Source: Desulfovibrio ferrophilus (lineage in GTDB: Bacteria; Desulfobacterota; Desulfovibrionia; Desulfovibrionales; Desulfovibrionaceae). Taken from it: 64,000 bases of DNA. Made by a program: the position numbers and the translations under genes. Positions 49,328 through 57,096 of this stretch are shown piece by piece; the first letter of the stretch is position 1; each line of letters starts with the position of its first letter. The notes beneath the pieces are model-generated. The model searched no databases, was not told the DNA's origin, and saw only the letters and a program-made list of their open reading frames with translations. The stretch is from contig NZ_AP017378.1 of assembly GCF_003966735.1 (NCBI RefSeq), positions 2,128,905 to 2,192,904 on the forward strand, given 5' to 3'.

Positions 49328-49833
49328 TTGGCACCCATGTGCAGGCGCACCGCACCCTTGTCAAAAGCCGAACGCCCCAGAAAATAGTACCCGTAGATGC
49401 CCCATCCCAAACCGGTCAGAGCCTCCAGCTTGTCCACGGCAATCTTCGTATCCAATGAAGCGGCAACAATGGCCACGGTAACGATCAGCAGGCACAACGG
49501 TCTGACATTTTTCGACAACCACGAATCAGAGGCCATGTCCGCCTCATGCCGCCGACCCAACTCGCGCTCAAAGTCCCGCTCGGCCTCAAGCTGTTTTTCC
49601 TGCCAGGCCAGCAGGCGCTCTTTCTCGGCTGACTCCAGTTCCTTCAAACGCAGCAGATTTTCCGGGTTGCCCAGCGCCCGAACCACACGATCCGGCTCCG
49701 GCTCCACACCCAGAAACGATGCGGCCAAGGCACCAGCTGCGCCAACCACCGCTCCTGCCGGACCGCCAAGAATCCCAGCCAAGACCGGTGCGGCACCGGC
49801 AACGAGATTCCCCACATCCTTCCATTCAGCCAC
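49324..49833 (-). CDS. Holin-like protein (3TM / GTA-type), 169 aa
   Basis: A GTG start follows AGGAGGACGAT. An N-terminal hydrophobic Gly/Ala-rich stretch (APVLAGILGGPAGAVVGAAG), a charged helix (LLRLKELESAEKERLLAWQE) and two C-terminal helices (RPLCLLIVTVAIVAASL and LGWGIYGYYFLG) match the three-helix holin family first described with gene-transfer agents. It should make membrane lesions at lysis. No separate endolysin with a known muramidase or amidase motif is visible nearby. Confidence 0.75.
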   Translation of the reverse strand: MAEWKDVGNLVAGAAPVLAGILGGPAGAVVGAAGALAASFLGVEPEPDRVVRALGNPENLLRLKELESAEKERLLAWQEKQLEAERDFERELGRRHEADMASDSWLSKNVRPLCLLIVTVAIVAASLDTKIAVDKLEALTGLGWGIYGYYFLGRSAFDKGAVRLHMGAK

Positions 49834-50011
49834 ATCGTCCTCCTGAGCACCTGCTGCGTCTATTGCTGCTACCTTCTGGGGGTATCATCAATTGTTCCCT
49901 GGTCCGAAACACATGCCCACACGTGTGGCACGCCCGAATACGATGCGTCTCTTCCCCTCGTTGCAATGTCCTGATGACCTGTGTCCGTGCCGCACATTTC
50001 ACACAGCGCAA
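49826..50011 (-). CDS. Small zinc-ribbon protein, 61 aa
   Basis: Start taken as TTG 50011 with GGAGG five bases upstream; a GTG at 50023 is the alternative. Two Cys pairs (CVKC and CHTC) set 27 residues apart, with RTREQL after the second, resemble the zinc ribbon of NrdR or of the small Com-like phage regulators. It overlaps the holin gene by 8 nt. Confidence 0.55.
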   Translation of the reverse strand: MRCVKCAARTQVIRTLQRGEETHRIRACHTCGHVFRTREQLMIPPEGSSNRRSRCSGGRCG

Positions 50012-50046
50012 ATCCGCCTCCACAGCTGATCAATCACTCTGAAGTG

Positions 50047-50457
50047 TTAATAGCGCTCCAGAATTGTCAGATGAAAGCCATCCACTCCGCTCAGATTTTC
50101 CATGAACAGATTGAAGGCGTTGCGGCTCCCAAGGACTCCGCGCTCTTGCCCCAGCATCCCGTAGGACGTTCCCAGCAAGACGCACCCTCGGGTATCCTCA
50201 ACAGTGTTCCCGGAATGGAACAGTACACGGGTCCGTCCCGGCACATCCTGCACCTGAAAAGTGTTTCCGAACCGTGGAGAATCCACCCGTGCACAGAGAT
50301 ACTGCTGTGCAGGAATGCTGGAAACATCCTGCGCATTCAACTTGTCGGGCGGCTCCAGGGTCACACAAACCACCTCCTTGTTCATGCGCAAAACGCCGAA
50401 TGAACCCAGGGGCGCCTCCTCCAGCCGAATCAATTCAACAATGGGCATGTTTCGCAT
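50047..50457 (-). CDS. DUF5675-like phage protein, 136 aa
   Basis: The sequence VCVTLEPPDKLNAQDVSSIP, VQDVPGRTRVLFHSGN and DTRGCVLLGTSYG follows the DUF5675 pattern (TLE, IP.G.Y, FHSGN, DT.GC). The conserved H and C recall L,D-transpeptidase-like proteins, and members lie in phage lysis regions, so a cell-wall role is possible but unproven. ATG 50457 has GGGAG five bases upstream and lies 13 bp after the previous gene. Confidence 0.75.
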   Translation of the reverse strand: MRNMPIVELIRLEEAPLGSFGVLRMNKEVVCVTLEPPDKLNAQDVSSIPAQQYLCARVDSPRFGNTFQVQDVPGRTRVLFHSGNTVEDTRGCVLLGTSYGMLGQERGVLGSRNAFNLFMENLSGVDGFHLTILERY

Positions 50458-50470
50458 CATCACTCCCGCG

Positions 50471-50932
50471 TTAAAAACCCAGGATCGGGTCAGCACCGCG
50501 CGCATCACCAACGATCCGGGATCGCTCCCAGGGACACCCCCTGGACAACGTATTCAACAAGGCAATAAGATAATCGCCCTCAGCTTCCTGGAGCATGGCC
50601 CCCAGCGGATCGCGCAAGCGGGCACGCTCCTCGAGCATGCGATTTTCGGCATCCACGATCAGACGAGTCTGATCTATCCATTTCCAATCCGCTTCCACTC
50701 TGGTCCCGAAGGCTTTAAAAATGTCCTGAAGCGGGAGCCAACCCTCGCGCCCCGAGAAACACAATCGATACCCAAGGCCAGCATCATCGCCATGCTCGGC
50801 TTGCGGCAGCAGCCACCGCCCCTGCCCTTCGCGTTCTCTGCAACGCACAAACCCCGCTCCGTTCATCTCGAAACCAATTCGGAATCCCCGCAGATTAACC
50901 GGGACCCACACTTCGTCCTGATTCATACCCAT
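50471..50932 (-). CDS. Unknown phage protein, 153 aa, first gene of the leftward operon
   Basis: ATG 50932 has GGAG seven bases upstream. The N-terminus (DEVWVPVNLRGFRIGFEMNG, then AGFVRCRER) faintly resembles the NUMOD4 W-x-P-V module of HNH endonucleases, but no HNH motif follows. The rest has LCFSGREGWLPLQDIFKAFG and charged helices. It is transcribed from a promoter whose spacer contains a repressor operator (50986-51002), about 43 bases of leader being expected. Function unknown. Confidence 0.7.
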   Translation of the reverse strand: MGMNQDEVWVPVNLRGFRIGFEMNGAGFVRCREREGQGRWLLPQAEHGDDAGLGYRLCFSGREGWLPLQDIFKAFGTRVEADWKWIDQTRLIVDAENRMLEERARLRDPLGAMLQEAEGDYLIALLNTLSRGCPWERSRIVGDARGADPILGF

Positions 50933-50985
50933 CACATCACTCCGTCAGGCCGCTTGATGGCGACCCCTCATCGTGAATGAATATA

Positions 50986-51002
50986 TAGGCCATTTCCGCC
51001 TA
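50986..51002 (-). promoter_or_regulatory. Operator O1 inside the promoter of the leftward phage operon
   Basis: TAGGC-CATTTCC-GCCTA. On the minus strand TTGACA (51010-51005), a 17-base spacer and TATATA (50987-50982) form a strong promoter; the operator fills the spacer and touches the -10. Bound repressor would block the structural operon. Confidence 0.75.
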
Positions 51003-51028
51003 AGTGTCAACAGGGCAAGCCAGCTTTT

Positions 51029-51045
51029 TAGGCTTTTTTCGCCTA
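51029..51045. promoter_or_regulatory. Operator O2 upstream of the repressor gene promoter
   Basis: TAGGC-TTTTTTC-GCCTA, ending directly before a rightward promoter (TTGCCG at 51046-51051, 16-base spacer, TATAGT at 51068-51073). Its place just upstream of the -35 suits autoregulation, possibly activation, of the repressor. Confidence 0.7.
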
Positions 51046-51079
51046 TTGCCGACATTCCATATTTGGCTATAGTAAACGC

Positions 51080-51358
51080 ATGGACGAAGCACTGACCTTT
51101 ACGCAGAACTATCTGGATGCCATCGAGGCTGCCCGCATCAAGCAGGGGCGCAGCCATTCCGACATCGCCCGCTCGGCTTTTCCCACCCAGCGCGACCCAG
51201 TGGGCACCTATCGCAAGGTTCGCAACTCGGGTCGCACCCTCAAGCTGCCAGATGCTTACCGCCTGGCCCATGCAGTCCACCAGGACTTCTCTTCACTCTG
51301 CTGGCAGGTCTCCCAGGCCATGCAGGGCTACTCCCTCAAGGCCCCCTCCCCCGAATAA
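51080..51358 (+). CDS. Phage-type repressor candidate (helix-turn-helix), 92 aa
   Basis: The segment RSHSDIARSAFPTQRDPVGT followed by YRKVRNSGRTLKLPDAYRLA reads as a helix-turn-helix of the Cro/CI class, with the closing helix HAVHQDFSSLCWQV. It is divergent from the structural operon, and two identical-type operators lie between them. The ATG has no ribosome-binding site; the TATAGT box ends 6 bases before it, so transcription probably starts at or next to the A of the ATG (leaderless message). The small size leaves no room for a cleavable RecA-responsive domain. Confidence 0.7.
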   Translation: MDEALTFTQNYLDAIEAARIKQGRSHSDIARSAFPTQRDPVGTYRKVRNSGRTLKLPDAYRLAHAVHQDFSSLCWQVSQAMQGYSLKAPSPE

Positions 51359-51635
51359 GCACCTCTTGCTCCCCTGACTGTGTTTCTTTACGTCCATCAA
51401 TAAAGTTTTATCTATATCTATAGATACAGCACCCTAACTCTACATTGCAACTCGAAAATCATTAACGGTAGGAAAAAGCCAAACAGCACTCAACCCCTTA
51501 CACTGAATGGATTTTTAGCCCACTTGCAGTTTACAAAATACATGATTTTAAGTAGTAACGTATTTCAGTTATCGCCAATACTAAGCGGTTTTCCCCACGA
51601 TCACACTTCAACAGGTCAACTGCGAGGTCAGATTC

Positions 51636-51902
51636 ATGGACAACGAAATACCCTTCAGCACCAGCGCGAAAGACCCGGTTACGGAGCTGTATGACGTAGC
51701 CTCTGCCCTGAGGTTCCTTGAGGATGCTTTTGAAGGCCATGACGAATCAGGAGTTCAAATCAGAGCCTCAGGTGCTGCCTATGTCGCTGGACTTATGAGT
51801 AAACGAGTAAACGCCATCGCTTGCACACTATGGAGCATGGAATCGCCCTCAGGGACTTCTCCAACCATCGTAGAGACTCGCGACATCATAGACCCAGAAT
51901 AA
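51636..51902 (+). CDS. Unknown small protein, 88 aa
   Basis: GAGGTCAGATTC precedes the ATG. The product is acidic (pattern DVASALRFLEDAFEGHDESG), with a hydrophobic middle stretch (YVAGLMSKRVNAIACTLWSM) and no known motif. It may be an accessory gene of the phage-like element. The 277 bases upstream, back to the repressor gene, are AT-rich and hold nothing else I recognise. Confidence 0.6.
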   Translation: MDNEIPFSTSAKDPVTELYDVASALRFLEDAFEGHDESGVQIRASGAAYVAGLMSKRVNAIACTLWSMESPSGTSPTIVETRDIIDPE

Positions 51903-51953
51903 AATATTTTGACTTTCTTACAGGGCGTCATGGCCTGCCCCCCCATTGACATA

Positions 51954-51970
51954 AAGGCGATTTACGCCTA
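51954..51970 (+). promoter_or_regulatory. Operator O3 inside the promoter of the Cys-rich protein gene
   Basis: AAGGC-GATTTAC-GCCTA, one base off the O1/O2 arms. It lies between TTGACA (51946-51951) and TATACA (51969-51974, 17-base spacer), the same architecture as O1. It puts the gene at 52028 under the same repressor. Confidence 0.72.
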
Positions 51971-52027
51971 TACAATGACCAGGCTAAATCACCCTTTTGG
52001 TGATTCCTCCGTATCCAGGAGAAACCA

Positions 52028-52330
52028 ATGGCAAACCTTCGCTGTTCGGAAAAATACTGGGATGAATCAGAAGCCCAATGGCAATGCAAACTGAATGGTT
52101 ATTGCTGCGTAGACGGCAAAGAACCACGTGAATACAGCGCTCTATGCCCCGACATGCGAACAACTCCTCACCCCTGTCCCGAATGCCTGGGCCAACCGCA
52201 AAGCAAGGATGAACCGCCCCCCCGTCTAAAGCGAATGGTACAGCACCCCACAAGCGACCTGATCTGTCCGACATGCGGACACAAGACCAGCGCCCACCAA
52301 TGCGTCGAGGATCTATTGTATACCTTGTGA
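52028..52330 (+). CDS. Cys-rich putative zinc-binding protein, 100 aa
   Basis: CCAGGAGAAACCA precedes the ATG. Ten cysteines (6, 20, 26, 27, 40, 50, 53, 80, 83, 92) and several histidines are spaced like zinc-ribbon or knuckle ligands; pairs CPEC and CPTCGHKTSAHQC are clearest. The middle is Pro/Lys-rich. The promoter contains operator O3, so it should be induced together with the structural operon. No family is recognised. It could be a small regulator or an anti-host protein. A shared terminator lies between it and the tRNA. Confidence 0.72.
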   Translation: MANLRCSEKYWDESEAQWQCKLNGYCCVDGKEPREYSALCPDMRTTPHPCPECLGQPQSKDEPPPRLKRMVQHPTSDLICPTCGHKTSAHQCVEDLLYTL

Positions 52331-52363
52331 GTTGTTGATCCGCAGGCCGCGGACACAAACGAG

Positions 52364-52396
52364 AAAAGGGCTCACAGCAATGCTGTAAGCCCTTTT
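52364..52396. terminator. Two-way terminator between the Cys-rich gene and tRNA-Ser(GCU)
   Basis: GGGCTCACAGCA and TGCTGTAAGCCC pair with one mismatch; AAAA and TTTT flank the stem, so it can end transcripts from both sides. Confidence 0.88.
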
Positions 52397-52403
52397 GATT
52401 TCA

Positions 52404-52494
52404 TGGCGGAGAGGGAGAGATTCGAACTCTCGATACCCGTAAAGGTATACGCCCTTAGCAGGGGCGCGCCTTCAGCCAGCTCGGCCACCTCTCC
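52404..52494 (-). tRNA. tRNA-Ser (anticodon GCU)
   Basis: The minus strand starts GGAGAGGTGGCCGAG, has the anticodon loop CTGCTAA, a long variable arm, TTCGAAT in the T loop, and ends CTCTCCG-CCA with an intact acceptor stem. 91 nt. Its 3' end faces the phage-like block. Confidence 0.95.
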
Positions 52495-52752
52495 AAGGGT
52501 TGTTCATCTAGGCCGCCGGAGCCATAGGACGATCAACAATCAAAGCCCGCTTGTGATACCGGCGCAAACGGGACATACTGAATAAGGGGTACGCCTCAAG
52601 TTTGTCAAGACAATTCAGCAAGTCGCAAGAGGCCCATCAGCCCCTCTCGATCAATGCCCCAACATCTTGAAATAAATATCACTTTCACATTTCGACCTTA
52701 GCTTTACAACAGGGCTTATTTACAGATAAATAACACCGCTTAAGGAGTCGAC

Positions 52753-53748
52753 GTGAAGTGTTCCCACTGCGGTCATGATCTCATGCTGGGCCTGGTGCCC
52801 AAGGGCCTCGGTAAATTCCTGCCGATGACCACCTACACCTGTGTCCGCTGTGGTCAGGTCAACCGGCGCTTGTCCGAATCCCTGACGCAACGCGGCCCCC
52901 GGCTCCTGCTGGTGTTGCTGCTGATTGTCGCGGTGAGTGCTACGGCCTGGTTCGCTCTGCTTGCCCCCCGGATGCAACAGGCCAACTCCATTCGCCGCGA
53001 GATTGTCACTGTTGTGGAGGAACCCGCCCCCACGGTACAGCAAGAGTCTTCCACCGACACCACACCCACGCCTGCGCAACCAGCATCATCGGCTCAAACT
53101 GATGCTGGCGAATCCCCAGCTGAAGCCACACAACAGGCTCCTCCACCGCCGACCGAACAAAAAACCGTAGCCGAGGCTTCGCCCGCTACGAATTCCATGT
53201 CCTCCACGCCTGCAATTCCTGCCCCCACAAAGCCGGCACAGGTATCGAAGGACGGGCCCAAGACCCAGGACAAACCGGCCATCACTCTGCCCGCTCCTGC
53301 GCCACAGCAAGTGGCTACGGCACCAGCCGCCCCCAGGCCAGCCTCCTCGGACCTTGAGGAAGTGGAAGTCACTGCGCCGCCCAAGGCCTCGCGACCAGCC
53401 GTTGTCGGCACAACCCAAAAAAAGAAGCGCTCCAGCTGGAACGCCACGTTAACGGGTATCCGCTCCGGGATATGGAAGGACGCCCTTATCCTGAACCTGA
53501 GCGTGAAGGGTTTGGCTGGAGATCCCACTGGATTCCAGTTATCCTCTCCGCCGCGCTACGTGGTGGATGTTCCCGGCAGCTGGACCTACGAAGGTGACAA
53601 GAAAGTCGCGGTGGGCAAAGGTGGCGCAAGCGCCATTCGGCTGGGTGTCCACTCGGATAAACTGCGCATTGTGCTGGATCTGGACCGCGAGCCAAAACAG
53701 GCATCGGTCCGCCGCACCCCGGATGGCCTGACCATCACCATCCGCTAG
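52753..53748 (+). CDS. Zinc-ribbon, single-pass membrane protein with C-terminal AMIN domain, 331 aa
   Basis: A GTG start follows AAGGAGTCGAC. Residues 1-40 form a zinc ribbon (CSHCGHD and CVRCGQV). A membrane helix follows (LLLVLLLIVAVSATAWFALL, about 50-70), then a ~160-residue Pro/Ala/Thr-rich linker. The last ~100 residues (LILNLSVKGLAG, YVVDVPGSWTYEGDKKVAVG, LRIVLDLDRE, RTPDGLTITIR) match AMIN domains, which bind peptidoglycan or secretion parts. The ribbon would be cytosolic and the AMIN domain periplasmic, so the protein may link an inner signal to the envelope. It stands alone. Confidence 0.85.
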   Translation: MKCSHCGHDLMLGLVPKGLGKFLPMTTYTCVRCGQVNRRLSESLTQRGPRLLLVLLLIVAVSATAWFALLAPRMQQANSIRREIVTVVEEPAPTVQQESSTDTTPTPAQPASSAQTDAGESPAEATQQAPPPPTEQKTVAEASPATNSMSSTPAIPAPTKPAQVSKDGPKTQDKPAITLPAPAPQQVATAPAAPRPASSDLEEVEVTAPPKASRPAVVGTTQKKKRSSWNATLTGIRSGIWKDALILNLSVKGLAGDPTGFQLSSPPRYVVDVPGSWTYEGDKKVAVGKGGASAIRLGVHSDKLRIVLDLDREPKQASVRRTPDGLTITIR

Positions 53749-53964
53749 CCTCCCGTTTTCCGACAAACATTCACGGCCAGCTCACCCCGCAGTCCTCTCC
53801 TCTGCGAAACCACATTGCCCCGAGGCGCATCCGCCTCATCCTGTAGTGCGCCCATCGCATCCCGCGCGAACAATATCTCCAGCCAGCACATGATGGGACT
53901 ACAGCTTCCGACTCACAGACAGACGAACAGCCCCCGAGCCTGCACTTTCAGTGCTTGCCGCAGT

Positions 53965-56900
53965 CTAATCTCGATCCTGAAGCACCGATTTCGAGATCAA
54001 CCCGAAATCATCCAGAATGGCATACAGCGCAGGGATCACCAGAAGCACCAATACCGTGGAGGCAAGCAACCCGAAGATGATGCTCACTGCCAGCGGAATC
54101 AGCACCTGAGCCTGGAGGCTACGCTCGAACATCAGCGGGATGAGCCCCATGATTGTGGTCATGGAGGTCAACAGCACTGCCCGAAAACGCCCACGGCTGG
54201 CCATACGAGCCGCGTCTGACGCACTCAGTCCCTCTTCACGCATGCGTATCTTGATGAACTCCACAAGCAGGATCGAATCATTGACCACAATTCCGGCCAG
54301 GGACACAAAGCCCATGATGCTGGGCATGGCCAAGTCCTGGCCCATGATCAAATGCCCCCAGATCACGCCTATCAGCGCCATGGGGATAGCCGAAATTACG
54401 ACCAGCGGCTCCGCGTAGCTCTTGAACTGGAAGGAAAGAAGCACAAAAATACCAAACAGGCCAATCATGAGCGCCTTACGTAGCGAGGCCCCGGTCTTGG
54501 CTCCTTCCCTGGCTTCACCTTCCAGTGAAACCGTCACGTCGGGGTAGCGCTTCAACAGTTCCGGCACAAACTGCGCCTGGGTCTCTGAGATGATCTCGCC
54601 AACATTGGACAACGAGGTATCCACATCGCCCTGAATACTTACCGTACGCAAGGAATCAATACGCCCGATTCTGGCCCATCCCCGTCCCTCCACCAATTCG
54701 GCCACAGCACCCAACGGGACTTGTGAACCATCCGGTGCCGTCAGGTGAAAGTACTCCAGATCCGCCATGCTATCCCGATCCATACGCGCCAGACGCACGT
54801 TGATTTCGTAGCTTTCCGGCCCGGCCTGAATCTCGGCGGCATCCACGCCATGCAGGGCAGCACGCAGTTGACGGGCAATGGAAGCGGCATCCAGCCCCAG
54901 TGCCATGGCACCCTCACGCATCCGCACTCGGACTTCCGGCTTGCCCGGTCGCAAGTCATCCTTCAAGTCCAGCACTCCCCGGTACCCATTCAGCCAGTCT
55001 TGCAACTCCAGAGAGGCCAGTTTGAGATTATCCAGGTCATGCCCCTGCAGCCGGATATCGATGGCCCGGCCTGCCGGTCCAATGGCTGGCTCGGTGTAAG
55101 AAATTGAGATTACATCAGCCACCTGCCCGACACCCTTGCGCCACAGGGAGTTGAATTCGTCGATGGTGGCATCGCGCCGTTCGGCATCCAACAGATCGAT
55201 GGAAACGGTGGCCAGATGTGCACCGCTCTCATTGGCGTCACTATTCATCCCGAACTGAATATTGACGTTCTCCACCAGGTCCCGTCCCTCGGGTTGCCGA
55301 TCATTCAGATTTTCACCCACAGCAGTAGCCGCCTGGGCAACATGGGCTGCAATCTGCTCGGTTCGCGCAAGAGGGGTACCTTGGGGCAGCAGGATGCGGG
55401 CTTCCACGACATCCCCATCGATCTCCGGGAAGGCTCGCGTCTTGAGATGCCCACCGGCAATCATACCCACCGACAGCAGAAAAACTGCCAGCACACATCC
55501 TACCCACAAATATCGCCAGCGCACGCACCAGTCCACGGCGCGCCCCAGGCGATCCTCTCGAAAAGCCTCCAGCCTCTGCTCGAACCTTCTGCGAAAACGG
55601 TTCTTGCCATTATCCTGATAGCCAGCCAGAGAATGCGCCAAATGGTTAGGCAAAATGAAAAAGGCCTCGATCAGACTGGCCATCAGCGTCAGGATCAGAA
55701 CCACAGGCATGGCCCACAGGATCTTGCCTATGGAACCCTCCAGAAGCAGAGCGATGGTTCCAAAAATGAGTACCGTGGTGGCAAAGGATGAAGCCACGCC
55801 GCGGGCCACCTGCGCCGTCCCTTCCACAGCAGCATCAAGGGCATTCTTGCCCATCTTCAGATGCGCGGCCACATTCTCCGCAATAACGATGGCATCGTCC
55901 ATGATCAGGCCCAATGCCAAAAGCAGCCCCACCATGGACAGCAGATTCAGGGACAGTCCGAAAATCTGCATGGCAAACACAGCCCCCATGAACGACACGG
56001 GCAGCCCCATGGAGACCCAGAACGAAAAGCGAAAGGCAAAGAACAGCCACAGGGTCAAAAACACCAGGATCAGTCCCTGCACACCGTTCATGGTCAGCAA
56101 ATCCAGACGATCCTGGACGATCTTGGAAATATTACGCGTCACCGTAAATGTCACCGTTGGTGGCGCAGCCAGACGTTCCCGATCCAAAAAGCCATAAACG
56201 GCGTGCATCACATCCAGCGTATCATCGGCCTTGACCTTGTTGACCTGCAAAATGGCCGCGCGCTGACCATTGAAGATGATCTTGTCTTCATCCAGCTCAA
56301 AGCTGTCAGAAATAGTGGCGATATCCCCCAAACGAATTTCGGCCCCTGTTCTACCGGAAATCACGATCAGATCTTCATACTCGTGAACATTGCGGCGTTC
56401 CTCATCCATGCGCACCAGGATATCCGCCTCACGGGTCTGGACACTGCCCGCAGGCAAATCCACACTCATGCGGGCAATGCGGTCCGCAACGTCGGACACG
56501 GAAAGCCCAAACTTCATCAACGTCCCCGCAGGGATCTCGATGCGAATCTGGTGATCGGAAAAACCCTGAACCTTGACCTCTGAGACTTCGGGCAAGGCCA
56601 TGATCCTGTCCTTCAACTGCTCACTGTACAGCTTCAGGTCAGGCACGGACATCGGCCCGGTCACAGCCACTGACAGGACAAGATCCGTCCGGTTCAACTC
56701 GCCGACAACAGGGTCCTCGGCAGCATCGGGAAAATCATCGATGGTATCGATCTCACTACGGATGTCAGCCAGGAACTGACTGATGTCACCCCCTTCGACC
56801 ATCTCCACGGTAACCCGCCCCACTCCCTCGCGGGCTTCGCTGATGACCTCTTCAACCTGAGTAATCCCATCCAGGGCGTCCTCGATACGCAGGCAGATGG

Positions 56901-57096
56901 CGTTCTCAACGTCTTCGGCCGAAGCACCGGGGTAGGCCACGGAAATCTCCACCATGGAGGAATCAAATTCAGGGAATGTCTCGCGCTTCAGATCCGCGGC
57001 TGTAGTCACTCCCAGGAACAGGAACAACAACATCAGCAGATTGGCTGCCGTGGGGTGATCTGCAAAATAGCGCAGCAGGGGATAACTCTTCTTCAT
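53965..57096 (-). CDS. RND-family efflux transporter, 1043 aa
   Basis: Proton-driven inner-membrane pump of the AcrB/MexB superfamily. Twelve membrane segments are expected; the first (HPTAANLLMLLFLFLGVTTA) and the block GLILVFLTLWLFFAFRFSFW, LALGLIMDDAIVIAENV with the proton-relay Asp pair in TM4, and the late GIVVNDSILLVEFIKIRMRE are plain. Two large periplasmic loops follow the usual repeat. The length is standard. It overlaps the adaptor gene by 4 nt, and a TetR gene heads the operon. The drug or other substrate cannot be told. No outer-membrane factor is encoded nearby. Confidence 0.94.
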   Translation of the reverse strand: MKKSYPLLRYFADHPTAANLLMLLFLFLGVTTAADLKRETFPEFDSSMVEISVAYPGASAEDVENAICLRIEDALDGITQVEEVISEAREGVGRVTVEMVEGGDISQFLADIRSEIDTIDDFPDAAEDPVVGELNRTDLVLSVAVTGPMSVPDLKLYSEQLKDRIMALPEVSEVKVQGFSDHQIRIEIPAGTLMKFGLSVSDVADRIARMSVDLPAGSVQTREADILVRMDEERRNVHEYEDLIVISGRTGAEIRLGDIATISDSFELDEDKIIFNGQRAAILQVNKVKADDTLDVMHAVYGFLDRERLAAPPTVTFTVTRNISKIVQDRLDLLTMNGVQGLILVFLTLWLFFAFRFSFWVSMGLPVSFMGAVFAMQIFGLSLNLLSMVGLLLALGLIMDDAIVIAENVAAHLKMGKNALDAAVEGTAQVARGVASSFATTVLIFGTIALLLEGSIGKILWAMPVVLILTLMASLIEAFFILPNHLAHSLAGYQDNGKNRFRRRFEQRLEAFREDRLGRAVDWCVRWRYLWVGCVLAVFLLSVGMIAGGHLKTRAFPEIDGDVVEARILLPQGTPLARTEQIAAHVAQAATAVGENLNDRQPEGRDLVENVNIQFGMNSDANESGAHLATVSIDLLDAERRDATIDEFNSLWRKGVGQVADVISISYTEPAIGPAGRAIDIRLQGHDLDNLKLASLELQDWLNGYRGVLDLKDDLRPGKPEVRVRMREGAMALGLDAASIARQLRAALHGVDAAEIQAGPESYEINVRLARMDRDSMADLEYFHLTAPDGSQVPLGAVAELVEGRGWARIGRIDSLRTVSIQGDVDTSLSNVGEIISETQAQFVPELLKRYPDVTVSLEGEAREGAKTGASLRKALMIGLFGIFVLLSFQFKSYAEPLVVISAIPMALIGVIWGHLIMGQDLAMPSIMGFVSLAGIVVNDSILLVEFIKIRMREEGLSASDAARMASRGRFRAVLLTSMTTIMGLIPLMFERSLQAQVLIPLAVSIIFGLLASTVLVLLVIPALYAILDDFGLISKSVLQDRD

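Larger units (their letters stand above)
36370..52330. mobile_element. Podovirus-like structural cluster (decayed prophage or gene-transfer-agent-like element)
   Basis: About fifteen leftward genes for lysis, packaging, capsid and short-tail proteins, headed by a rightward repressor candidate and two further small genes. The right side abuts the 3' end of tRNA-Ser(GCU), a usual integration target. I found no copy of that tRNA end near 36.1-36.4 kb, and no integrase, replication protein or long internal-virion/ejection protein. The large size of the structural genes and their intact frames argue against random decay. The outer limits are estimates. Confidence 0.8.

Noticed and set aside
51531-51740. 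A 69-codon minus-strand frame near the phage regulatory region
   Set aside because: It overlaps a plus-strand gene with a better ribosome-binding site and has no start signal of its own.
52404-52494. A second attachment-site pair for the phage-like block using the tRNA-Ser(GCU) end
   Set aside because: I looked through 35420-36370 for a copy of the tRNA 3' end and found none; only the adjacency is supported.
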